64,000 nt of DNA from positions 582,778 through 646,777 of the forward strand of contig UESW01004819.1 of NCBI GenBank assembly GCA_900491605.1, written 5' to 3'. This document shows positions 10,575-21,523 of this stretch, one piece after another. The position numbers and the translations under genes are program-made. Positions within the stretch are counted from its first letter, which is position 1. Each line of letters begins with the position of its first letter. Under the pieces are notes generated by a model. It was not told the origin of the DNA. It ran no database searches and was given only the letters and a program-made list of their open reading frames with translations. Origin of the DNA: Calamus simplicifolius. Taxonomy: Eukaryota; Streptophyta; Magnoliopsida; Arecales; Arecaceae.

Positions 10575-13137
10575 ATGATTGCAAAACCAAAGGAAAAGAT
10601 TGATGTCTTTCTGCAACCGTTGGTGGCCGAATTGAAAATGTTGTGGGAAACAGGAGTCGTAGCCTACGACATTTCTATGAAACAAAATTTCATCATGAGA
10701 GCTGCTTTGATGTGGACAATAAGTGATTTTCCCGGCATATGCAATGTTGTCTGGTTGGAGCACTGCTGGACGTCTGGCATGCCCTCATTGCATGTATGAT
10801 TCGGATGCATTTACATTGCAGAAGAGTGGTAAGCAGTCATGGTTTGATAACCATAGGAAGTTCTTGCCCCCAAATCATCCTTACAGGCGTAACTTGATCG
10901 CCTTCCGGAAGAACAAAGCAGTCACAAAATTTGCCGAACCGGTTAGGTCCGCACGGATCTATTTGATACTATAGAGCATTTGGGGTTGATGTATGCATGG
11001 GAACCGGATGCAGATAGAATAAATGGCCGTATATGTAAAGAACATAACTGGAAGAAGCGAAGTATATTTTGGGATTTGCCTTATTGGAGCACAAATCTCA
11101 TCCGGCACAACTTGGATGTTATGCATATCGAGAAAAATTTCTTTGATAACATATTTAACACGGTGCTAAACATCCCGGGAAAAACAAAAGATACTGCAAA
11201 GTCAAGAGAAGAACTTAATCAGTACTGCAGAAGAGGTGATTTGAGAAGGAGTGCCGATGGGACCTATCCTAAAGCTGTTACACTCTTGACAGAAATTCAC
11301 GAGAAGTTTTATGTAACTGGCTTAGAGGGTTAAAATTTCCAGATGGTTATGCCTCAAATATCGGTAGGTGTGTGGACATGCATAAGCTCAAGTTGTTCGG
11401 CATGAAGAGTCACGACTGCCATGTTTTCATGCAACGGTTATTACCTATAGCTTTTCGTGAGTTGCTTCCGCAACATGTCTGGAAGGCAATTACGGAGCTC
11501 AGCTTATTCTTCAAGGAGTTATCTGCCGCAGTCATTACTTCTGCATCCATGGCAAGGCTTGAGGAGGAAATTCCAATTATTTTATGCAAGCTTGAGCGAA
11601 TATTTCCTCCCAGTTTTTTTGACTCAATGGAGCATTTACCGGTTCACTTGCCATACGAAGCGAGCATAGCTGGTCCCGTGCAGTATCGCTGGATGTATCC
11701 TTTCGAGAGGTAAATATATACATCATTAAGATATGTTGACATTTCAAATATTATTTCATTGCTTGAAAATTGGTTAATTTTTTGTTGCAACTTTACATAT
11801 AGGTATCTTAAGAAGTTAAAAAATAATGTGCGTAATAAGGCAAGGGTTGAAGGTTCTATATGCAATGCACACTTGGTCGAAGAAGTTTCAGCTTTTGCCT
11901 CGCATTACTTTGAGGGTCACGTCCACACGAGGAGCCGAAATCATGGTCGTAACGATGACGTATGTGTGGACGAAGGAGAACCTAATGACGGTAGAATATC
12001 AATTTTTAAAGTATCGGCCGTTCATTTGGTGGGCAGAAGTCAAGAAATCTTAGCGATATGGAGTATAATGCAGCACATTATTACATCCTAATGAACTGTA
12101 GAGAAGTCGATCCATATATTGAGTAAGTGTATACTTCAATGCTAAATTGAAAATTTAAATTTAATTACAATATACCATAATATTTAATTTCTAACAGTAG
12201 TTTTCATCCTTTTCATCCCATAAGGATGTTTTGTGATAGACAACGACAGATGAATCCCGACATCAGTCAAGTTGCAATTGGGCAGAAATTAGAAACGGAG
12301 TTTGCTTACTGGTTTTATGAATTTGTGAGTAGTATCACTCAATCAATTTCGATAATGGCTTTTATTTTTTGAATTGGATGTCAATAGCTTATTAATTTAT
12401 AGGTCAACGGTCCATGGTCGACAACCGACAATATTTTCATTAAATGTCTATCGCAATGGCCATTGAAGACCGTAACAACCTCTACTGGCTATTTTGTAAA
12501 TGGGTACAAATTTCAGATTGAACGATTAGCAGCTTCAAGAGGCACGCAGAACTGGGGCGTGTGTGTTAAAGGAGAAAGTGTTGGAGCAAATATGCAGGAT
12601 TATTATGGAAAGTTAGTAGAGGTGGTTGAAGTTGAATATCCCGGTTGGCCTATGAAACGAACCGTATTGTTTCGTTGTGATTGGTTCGATCCGATAGTTC
12701 CTGTGGGCAAAAGGGTTCATAACGACTACAATTTGGTTGAAGTGAACCATCGACGAAGATTGCAGAAATATGACCCATTCATCCTTGCATCCCAAGCTCA
12801 GCAAGTCTTTTACTGCGGATATCCAAGTTTGCGCAACGACAAGCGAGATTGGTGGGCCGTTTCTAAAATCGTCCCACGTTCAACAATCGTATTAGAGGAG
12901 AGTTCATCAAGTCAATCAGCCGAGTGCCCTGCATTTCAAGAGGATGAGATGGAAATGCATGCAATTGAGGACGACACAAGGGCTCCTGAAACATCACTTA
13001 GAGATCCAAATGGTGATGTCCAAGAAATTGCGGATGCAAATGTTCGGTTTCCTTCCGATGATAATGAAACTGATTCGCAATCCGATACGGCATCGGATGT
13101 TGAACCAACATTTCACGAAACAAATGACACCGATTAA
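10575..13137 (+). pseudogene. TNP2-like CACTA transposase (Transposase_21, DUF4218, DUF4216), broken
   Basis: This is the DDE-type transposase gene of CACTA elements. Readable blocks in order are FLQPLVAELKMLWE and the MWTISDFP/SGWSTAGRLACPHC segment of Transposase_21 (10600-10980), NLDVMHIEKNFFDNIF (11100-11160), a DUF4218 block with FGMKSHDCHVFMQRLLP and PVHLPYEA (11372-11709), and a DUF4216 block (12403-12720) with an acidic C-terminal tail ending at 13137. Introns fit GT-AG at 11710-11802, 12123-12197 and 12325-12402 and keep the frame. Frameshifts are visible near 10725, 10950, 11330 and 12040. The usual N-terminal region is absent, so the reading starts inside the transposase domain. 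Family assignment is firm; the gene is a pseudogene. Confidence 0.88.
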
Positions 13138-13240
13138 ACATAGAGGTTTTTTAAAATTTAACTTTTTTTTATAAGTGTTAAATTTTTACATAGTCAATCA
13201 TTAATCGTAATTTAATTGTGTGAATCTTTAGTATTTTCAG

Positions 13241-14728
13241 TATGAGGGGCAGAGGTAGATCTACCGACGACAGACGGAGTGAGCAGAGACGTAGCCCTGC
13301 GCATCAGATCACATGAGCGTCGGAGATGGAGAGTTTGGATCTCCAGCAGAGGCGCAGCCTTCGATCTCTGCAGCAGTATTACCATCCAGCCGATCGGCAC
13401 AGACCTCCGAGAGTTCTTCCACCATCGGCCGCACCGTACTTCGACTTGATGCTCAGGGGATGTAAGTATATACTAATTAAAAATATGTTTATGTTTTTAA
13501 GTCAATTACTTATAAACATTTTTTTTAACAGATTCATTGAGCAGCATCATGTATCCAGCCACATCAGCGCCGTTTTCAGAGGCGTGCAGATCCCAGTGGC
13601 TACGATTGGCGCCACGTATCGCCAGCCACGAGGGAGTTTTATTTTTCTGAGTTTCAGGTAAACTTATTAAATACAATTTATCAGTGATATAAAATTTCTT
13701 AAATCTTAATAAATTCAGAAACTAACTGTTTATTTTAATGCAGAAAAAGTTTACGTGGGATCCTGCCACCCATGATGCCATTAGGGCAGCATGGGAGGCT
13801 CTGACGCGACGCCGATACTCCGACATGCTTCATCGTTGGAGGTCATCGGGTCAGCGTCCTGCGCACGTGCCAGAGGGTATTTGGCACGAGTGGCAGCAGG
13901 CCTGGCAGTCCGATGGCTGGCGCAGGAGGTCCGCATCAGCCAGCACCGCCGATCTGAGAAGGGCGGTCCTGGCACGGGTCTCTCCCGTCATACTTCGGGC
14001 TCCATTTCGATTCAGGAGCACAGACGGCGTATGGTAAGAAAATAAATATTTTAATTACTATTTTAGTTATTTACAAATATTTGTATTAATATCAATTTTT
14101 TTATTGTTATAGTCTGAGCAGGAGGGCGGAGATCCTGGTGAGTTTCGTCTATTCAGGGCGACACACACCAGGAGGGACGGTTCCTGGGTCGACACGCGAT
14201 CACGGGAGGTTGCGGTAAGAAATTAGATTTATGTAGTATCTGTTTAATTTCTAAAATTTTATTTCGAGAAATTTATTAACTCATTTATTGTTGATTTCAT
14301 AATTTCAAGACACGAGTCGAGGAGCTTCATCCCAGGCATCGCAGGTCGACTACTGATGGGGAGACGCCCGTCGAACTCTCAGCAGAGGAGAGTCGACGTG
14401 TGTTTTTGGAGGCTGTTGGTGCCCAGCCGCGAGACCGCAGGGTCTATGGTCTGGGCACTAGAGCTTCTACATATTTTCCCCATCAGGCCTCCAGCTCGCG
14501 AGTTTCTGGTGATATTCCTCCCGAGCGTTTAGAGGACCTTCGGAGATCTATTGCAGAGGAGGTTCGGCAGGAGGTCGAGCAGGATTTCGAGGATCGTATG
14601 CGAGGCGGGATCAGGAGTTGCAGACATGCGAGATGAGATGCATCATTTGCGGGATATGGTTAGCCGCTTGTCGCAGAGTCTCCAGCCTCCACAGCCTCCA
14701 CGTGATCGTCAGATTCTTGATGTATTTT
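13241..14728 (+). pseudogene. Second CACTA gene, Transposase_24 (Ptta/En/Spm) type, broken
   Basis: Directly downstream of the TNP2-like gene and on the same strand, as expected for the second CACTA gene. Likely exons end or begin at 13461/13532, 13657/13744, 14033/14113 and 14214/14310, all GT-AG. The conserved core reads KKFTWDP...AWEALTRRRYSDMLHRWR, then HRRSEKGGPGTGLSRHTSGS, then FRATHTRRDGSWVD, and ends in a predicted coiled-coil stretch (EEVRQEVEQDFEDRMR, DMRDEMHHLRDMVSRLSQ). A stop follows 24 codons after the ATG at 13241. Frame changes are needed near 13920 and 14600. The product would be a DNA-binding accessory protein acting at the subterminal repeats. Confidence 0.82.
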
Positions 14729-14889
14729 TTTTTTATATGTTGTACATGAAAACTTCAAAATTTTAATATATATTTTTTTTGAAATTGAATGATTATTGTT
14801 TGGATATGAGTGAAAATGTTTCGATCAATATTTAGATTAACGAAATTGTATTAACCGTTTTAATTTTTAATTTTATTTTTTTAAAAAAA

Positions 14890-15517
14890 ATTTATTTAGC
14901 GACGCATTAGCGACTGCAATTGCATCGCTAATATTTTAAAAATTATTATTAAATATTGTGACGCAATGAGCTGGCGTCGCAATATTTTAAAAAAAATTTA
15001 ATTAGCGACGCATTAGCGACTCAAATTGCATCGCTAATATTTCAAATATTATTATTAAATATTGCGACGCAACCTTGCGTCGCAATATTTTTTAAAAAAA
15101 TTTAATTAGCGACGCATTAGCGACTAAAATTGCGCTAATATATCTAAAATATTATTAATAAATATTGCGACGCGATGGCGTGCAATATTTTAAAAAATTT
15201 ATTAGCGACGCATTAGCGATAATATTGCGTTGCTATTTAAAATATTATTATTAATATTGCGACGCAATTGAATGCATCGCAATATTTAATATTAATATTA
15301 AAATATTAAAATTTAGTTTTAAATTTAGCGATGCATTTTGGTACGTCGCAATATTGCGACGCATCTCTACGTCGCAGAGAGTCGCTGTTTTGCGACGCAA
15401 TTGATAAATTATGGTTGCGACGATATTCTCAGCGATGCAGTCATTGCGTCGCTAATGCGTCGCAATAGCATGTTTAGTGACGCATTTGGGCGTCGCAATA
15501 TTTTTTTTTCTGTAGTA
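14890..15517. repeat. CACTA right subterminal array, about 105-bp period
   Basis: TTAGCGACGCATTAGCGA recurs near 14896, 15001, 15106 and 15199, giving a period of about 93-105 bp. Each copy is followed by a TTGCATCGCTAATATT partner and an ATTGCGACGCAA/TTGCGTCGCAAT pair. A denser cluster of inverted core words occupies 15330-15500, and the element then ends with a T run and CTGTAGTA. Confidence 0.82.
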
Positions 15518-18500
15518 TGTAATGACTAGAGAGTCAATAATATTAAAATAATTGTAAGGGTATAAAAATTAAATATGAATGTTTTGTCATATAGGATATA
15601 GTTATTGTACAAAATCCAAATCACCTCACCTGTCATGCCTTAAAAACGGGTTGAAAAACTTCATACATTTAGAGTAAAATCCTAAAGAGCATGCCATGCT
15701 TATTCGTCTTCAATATTCACAAAACTCAATCATGACAATAAATGAATATGCATCATATGTCCTCAAAATATAGTATAGTCTATATCGTACCAACATATAA
15801 TCCTTCAATGTATACAAGTATCACAGCTATCAACACTTAGCATCATCCACGACATACACAGAACTATGTAATATCAAATGAAGTGAGACTATCTACTCTT
15901 AAGTGTCTCTTTCCATTAGCCCTTAAGTTTGGCCCAGCATCAAAATCCTCAAACTCTGAAAAAAAAATATTAATATGTTATGAGTTAATAGATCAATGGA
16001 ACTCCTTCAAGATACATATATGGATATGCCAATATATATATATATATATATATATTACAAAATATGAAGCTAATGCGTCACATTTCAGATCCAACGAGGA
16101 TCCAAAACATGACAATTTGCCACATATATAAGAATGAAATCCCTAGCAAGGTATCTTACTCCAAATACCTTCACATAATGATTTAACTAACACTGACAAA
16201 TCAAATATTGATTAAATCCAACTAGTCAAATTCAAAATAATGCCAAAAACTACAAGTAAACATAAATTATAGCATCAAAATTTCTAACATTGCTAAATCA
16301 AACCTAAAATATTTATATAAAAATAACTAATTCTTTAATTGCTTCTACTCAAAATCCTGCTGATTTTTTTATCATAAAAAAAAAACAACAAAAACTTGTA
16401 TAAGCAAAGCCCAATGAGTAAACTTTAAATTAAACATTGCATAGATTGATCAGAAGGCAATCTAATTCAATTTTAAAACACATATATAAAATAATATAAT
16501 GTTTATCTATCATTTTTATAAACAAAATTAGTAGAAAATAATGCAAGTCATTTGTAGTAACAATATCAAATTTAAAACTTAAAGCTTCAAAATTGTAACA
16601 ATAACTATACAGTCATAACCACATATAAACCTTGAGGCAACCTCACAATAAGCTCCGCATTTAGCCCTTTGGAGATGAATCAAAAATATGTCACCACAAA
16701 TATTTCCTACGAAGGTGGATTTTGATGTTAGAAGCCTTCGTATAAGCTTCAAAAGGCATAGACATATCATGAATTATAGTTGGCTGAGAGTTTATCATTT
16801 ATGGTTAAACATGTTATAACTCGTTTCACATCATATAACTTGTAATTTACTTAAACTTTATAATTTCATTCTTAAGTTTCACATGCAAATAAACTAAAAT
16901 TAACTTACAATATGAATTAATAATTTATCAGTAAACTTATCAAGCTCATGAGCAATATATCATAACTTATGCATTTATTTGATCCAATTTTTTGATAACA
17001 ACATATATGTAAAAATTGACAAACAAAAATTTAGCTTTTTCATATTAAAGAAAAATATTATCATATATTATAATAAATGCTTAAGATTTAGTGCTAAGCA
17101 ATTTACAATTTTCAAGTAATCAAATACAACACTTATAAATATAATATTTAATAATTTAATAATTTTAAAAATTATTTTAATTATGATCTAGTTTACTTAC
17201 CTCTTCACATAAGTCAATTAGGCTCCATCATCCTTTTTGATCCTCCAATTTCTACCTTCTAAACTATTGATTTAATACCAAAAGATCTTTTTCTCTGCTC
17301 TTCATAAGATATTAATCTTCTAAAACTAATAAACTTTAATTCTTTAGAATACTGATTTCTTTAAAAAAAACTAAAGAGATAAATATCTATTAAATATTTA
17401 AAAAATATTTTTAACTCAAACTAACTTTTAACTCATTCAACATAATTTTGAAATATAAAATTTGGATAAAACACCAAAAATACGTCTTTATCACCATTAA
17501 TGCCATTTTTGCAATCTATCAAAAATTTGTTAGAGCTGATATATGTTCATGAAATTGATCCTAACTTCTTTAATTGAACTTCGATTGAGGTGATTCAAGA
17601 TACATTAAAAAGCTAATTCAATACTAAACATTATAAATATAAATTCAATCAAAATTTTAATTATATTATTTTTAATTTTAAATTTAATTAAATTTAATTA
17701 TATTTTAATTTAAAGTAAGTTATCTCAAAAGAATCGTATCTCACATAATGTATCTGATGAAATAAATCATAGTACAAACATTATGTCATAAACAATGTGT
17801 CAATATAAGAAAAACTTTTTATTAGCTTTTATCAGCATTAGACTACATCGCTTTGATGCTACATCAAGAGTCTTCATAATAATAATGCTAGCAAATAAGT
17901 TTAACTGGCAATCGTAATACACTTCATATGTACTCCACATACTAACATCAGCTATATTGGTATCCCAAGGCATGCTAAAAAACACACACATTTAGACCTT
18001 AGCCAATATTTCGTGTGTATAAACCTAATCTAGCTATTACCTCAAATCTAGGTTGATTCTTATATTAGTGCCACAAGTCATAAACTTAATCTAATAACTA
18101 CCTATAACCAATATTGGTGCATTATAGGCTTAAACCAGCCATAGGCTCTACCCCGATGCCACATGTTTAAGTTAGATCGGCCAGTCTGCTTGAACTAGTA
18201 TCATGCATCAACAATCTATCTATGCTAGTGTTATAAACTAAGTAAAACCATCACTCTAGGCCCAAACTAGTTCTATATTAGGGTTAAATTAGCCATGGGC
18301 TATGATCCCAATGCGACCTCATCACCTCTTAGTAATTAGTCCTCATGCATTTTATTACATCCCCCCCATTACCCTTTTTTTAATATTCTAATATGCAATT
18401 TGTTTTCAAATCTATGACATCAACATCATAATATATGATATGCTATGACTACACATGATCCTGAAATCATATATCCTAACTGAATATATGACGTATACAT

Positions 18501-19486
18501 GCATGATCAAAAACATTTCGATGAAACAAGAAGTACCACCATGATATATGCTGTTAAAATATACACAAGCACATCATATAAGTGCAAGGACTTCTACCTT
18601 ATTAACTAATCCACAACCAAGTATAATCTACCATAGTCCTCAAGCACCAATTGATGCACCAAACTATGCTATCAATCCTTCTCACTCTCCAAATGAGTAA
18701 TCACCTATAATGATTAATTCATGTTAGAATTGGATCTAGACCCCATCCTACCTTACTTAGATTGAATTAGAGTTCAGCCTAAGCTTAGAATGACTCAATT
18801 AAGTTTTAAATTAAATTTAATTAAACAAATATTCTCTAATTAAGGCTCAATTAGATTAGGTTTCCCATAACTAGGGTTCAACAATTCTCTAATTGGGCCA
18901 ATTAGAGTTCAATTAGATCATCCATCCTCCCGATTAGGACTTAACTAAACTAATTTGGGTTCAATCATGTCACTTAAGGGTCTAGTTGGGTCTAAACCCT
19001 AATTAATTTTACTCAAATTGATGTCCGGTTCAGTCAATAGACTTAATCTGATTTTTCAAATTGGCTCAATTGGTTCTAGTTTGGCCCAATTTGAATAGGT
19101 TACATTCTGGTTAAGCCTGGTTCAGGCTCTGGTCAACTAATCAGGGTTGAATTAGGTTCTGGTTAAGTTTAGATCAGATTAATTGGTTCAATTGGCTAGA
19201 TCTTTTGATTCGGTTCGGGTTAAATCCAGATAGGCTCAAATTGATTCGGTCTAGTTTCAGAGTAGTTGGGCCCCATTGGAATTAGGCTCGATTAAGTGGT
19301 TGAGAAAGCCTTCCTGTACCGCATGCATCATGCACTGATTAATTTCGCATGCATGCAGTGTGAAAGAATGAAACTGTTATTGATACGTTGAGTTTATGCA
19401 CGTGGGATCAATTACCAGGCATGGCGTGGTGTGCGACTTGCACCGCCAGCGTGCTTAAAACAATTTGTTCCATCTCCTTTCTTTAG
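15518..19486. other. AT-rich spacer without recognised genes
   Basis: About 4 kb of AT-rich DNA with no frame showing a known domain. It holds an (AT)n microsatellite at about 16032-16054 and a stretch at 18720-19290 in which GGTTCAATTGG/TTAATTAGG-like words recur loosely. It may contain old, unrecognisable element remnants. Confidence 0.55.
16032..16054. repeat. (AT)n microsatellite
   Basis: Uninterrupted AT dinucleotide run of about 11-12 repeats. Confidence 0.9.
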
Positions 19487-19970
19487 GGATTGTTTGGATG
19501 GAAGGGACTGGAGCTATTTGGATGGAAGGAAATGAAGAGGAAGGAAAGGAAAAGAAGAAGAAAGGTCATAAGTTATTTGTTTGGGAGAAAGATAAAGAAA
19601 GAGAAGGAAGGGAACAAGAGTAACCGGTTTCCTTCTTTTTCCTCAGTAAGGATAATTTGTTAACCCCCAAATCGAAGGTAAGCTGGGTGAGAAAAAAATG
19701 TTTAAGTCATATTTTTTTGAAAGGCTAAAATATTTTATTTTCTATTCTTCATTCTTCCATTCTCACGGTTCATTCCCTATTTTGAAGGAGTATAATTGTC
19801 ACATAACTCTTTCCCCTTTTTTTTTCTTTCTATCCAAAGAAGATAATTGATATTACCTTTCTTTTTCCTTTCATCCTTTTCAAAAAGAAGAACAACCCTT
19901 TCTTTCCCTTCCCCTTTTATTCCTTTTCTTCTTTTACTCTCCCCTTTCTTTTCCTTTAAAGAGCCAAACA
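19487..19970. repeat. Putative foldback element with purine/pyrimidine arms
   Basis: The left end has GATTGTTTGGATGGAAGG followed by a GA-rich arm (about 19540-19620). The right side is a CT-rich arm (about 19800-19955) ending with AGCCAAACAAAGC, the approximate reverse complement of the left end. This resembles small non-autonomous DNA elements with a TTTGTTTGG terminus. No target duplication could be fixed and the arms may match partly by composition. Confidence 0.4.
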
Positions 19971-20350
19971 AAGCTAGCGATCAGCCTCCACCAAATTTTT
20001 GATCTCTCATTCTGCTACCCAAGACCAAGATCCTTCCTTCAATTGGAGCGCAACTAGGGCATTGTTAAGGGTATGGCCATGGCGGTAGCGGCGACGACCT
20101 GACAGTCATTCAAGCCAAGAAGGGCACAAGATCAGCCAACCTTTGTCTCTTCTTTCCTATCAGTAGGGTGGAACCTTGTTTCACCATTTGAGCTGAGCCA
20201 CAGTTCGATTGGGAGTGAAGAGAGAGAGCAAAGCAACAGCAACTCGCTGATGTTATCGGCCAGTGAGGGAGGCTAGTTCGAGTCCGACTAAGGACTCATT
20301 TCCTAGATCAAGATATGGGGAAAAGAGACATGGGAATCGGAGGTTTCATC
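19971..20350. other. Unannotated segment left of copia element A
   Basis: Mixed-composition sequence without a supported gene. The stretch near 20070-20280 resembles a retroelement leader or a degraded coding segment, but no domain can be named. Confidence 0.4.
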
Positions 20351-21484
20351 TATTGAAAATGGTTGTTAGAAAATGGATTGTTTATAACCCTTGGGTTATA
20401 CCCATTGGTTTGAATAAGAAATTGGTGACCCCTTTATAGTCCCACATGGACTGTTTTAAAAGGTAGAAGCACCTTATATGAAATCTCTTTTCATGCTTAT
20501 GCATTTGGGCTCATCATAAGTAGAGAGCTTGAGGGTGATGCGTAGCACTTACATATGCGAAGAACGCAATGGGCACTTTGTAGGCGCACTTGCACTTTGC
20601 ATGTTCGTATCGTCATGAAGAGCTTTAAATTTTTTTCATAATCATGAAGATTTGATGGTCAAGAATTATTGAATCAGATCATACGATGAAGGGTTGAGAT
20701 CATCGTTGGATTGGTTGATCGATCGATTAAAGGGTCAAGATCAATGCTTGAGATCATCGTTGATTAATCGATAAGGAGACAAGATCAATCGGATGAAGAA
20801 TCAAGATCAATCACTGAGATGCGAAGATGGTGCAGAGTGGTGTTGATCGATCGATGCACCCTATCGATGCAATCAATTGGCCGATCATGATCGTGGCAGT
20901 GAAGATTGATCGGCGTGCACCTGTTAGCGCACCCGATCGCTGATACGCACTCGATCGCTGATCAACGCTCTCGATCGATGCTTCCAATTGCTGATCGGCA
21001 GATCGAATCTTGAAGCAGCGTATAGATACACACCGATCAGCCCTAAACAAGCGTATAGATAGCGAATCGGCATATCAAAAGTTGAGAAGCCCCTTCTTTC
21101 ATGTCACTTGATCACATCCGATTAAGTTAATTCGGTTCAATTGAAACCCGTAAGGATGCTTCCAATAGGCACTTCAAATCTATAAATAGGACATGTCATT
21201 GCATTCCAAATCACTCATCCAAGAAATAATTCCTCCTTATGTATTTGCATACTCTGAATTAAAGAGAGTATAGCATTTTTAGTTCACTGTTCTAAATAGT
21301 GGTTCTACTTTCATCAGAAGTAGACCATTGTGTCCTGAAAAATAATCATCATAAATTCGTAAGTACCTATGCAGGATGAATTTATCTTAAGGATATAGAG
21401 TTTAACTCTAGAGTCGGTCTTATCATCTTTTGATTAAGTTAGCCACTACATCTACTTAGCCATCACATTTCAAATCCACCAACA
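20351..21484 (+). repeat. 5' LTR of copia element A
   Basis: Starts TATTGAAAAT (first base pair altered from TG) and ends CCACCAACA. It contains a GATC-rich block with internal sub-repeats (about 20640-20830) and a TATAAATAGGA box near 21180-21190 that fits the retrotransposon promoter. Confidence 0.85.
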
Positions 21485-21523
21485 ATCTTAAGACAAATTT
21501 TTCGTCGTCGTGCTGCTACAGTG

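Larger units (their letters stand above)
2391..15517 (+). mobile_element. CACTA (En/Spm) DNA transposon, degraded, with internal gap
   Basis: The left end reads CACTACAAAAA. The right end, read as reverse complement, is TACTACAGAAAAA, so the terminal inverted repeat is recognisable with one altered terminal base. Both subterminal regions are dense in GCGACGCA and its complement TGCGTCGC, often as hairpins, as expected of the region where CACTA transposition proteins bind. Inside are a TATA box with leader exon, a TNP2-like transposase and a Transposase_24-like second gene, in the order usual for autonomous CACTA elements. Frameshifts in both genes, a missing TNP2 N-terminus and a 653-bp N gap show it is no longer intact. 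I see no matching 3-bp target duplication (TTA on the left, TGT on the right), so the exact right end may be off by a few bases. Confidence 0.88.

Noticed and set aside
10317..10763. 148-codon minus-strand frame opposite the TNP2 gene
   Set aside because: It is the antisense shadow of the Transposase_21 region, whose plus-strand motifs are clear.
2388..15520. Three-base target duplication for the CACTA element
   Set aside because: Left flank TTA and right flank TGT do not match, so no duplication is claimed.
15518..20350. Possible tRNA or other RNA genes in the AT-rich spacer
   Set aside because: No cloverleaf with A- and B-box-like sequences was recognised by eye; a tRNA search program would be needed to exclude one formally.
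20811..21050. 79-codon minus-strand frame in the LTR of copia A
   Set aside because: Antisense of the GATC-rich LTR block; no domain.
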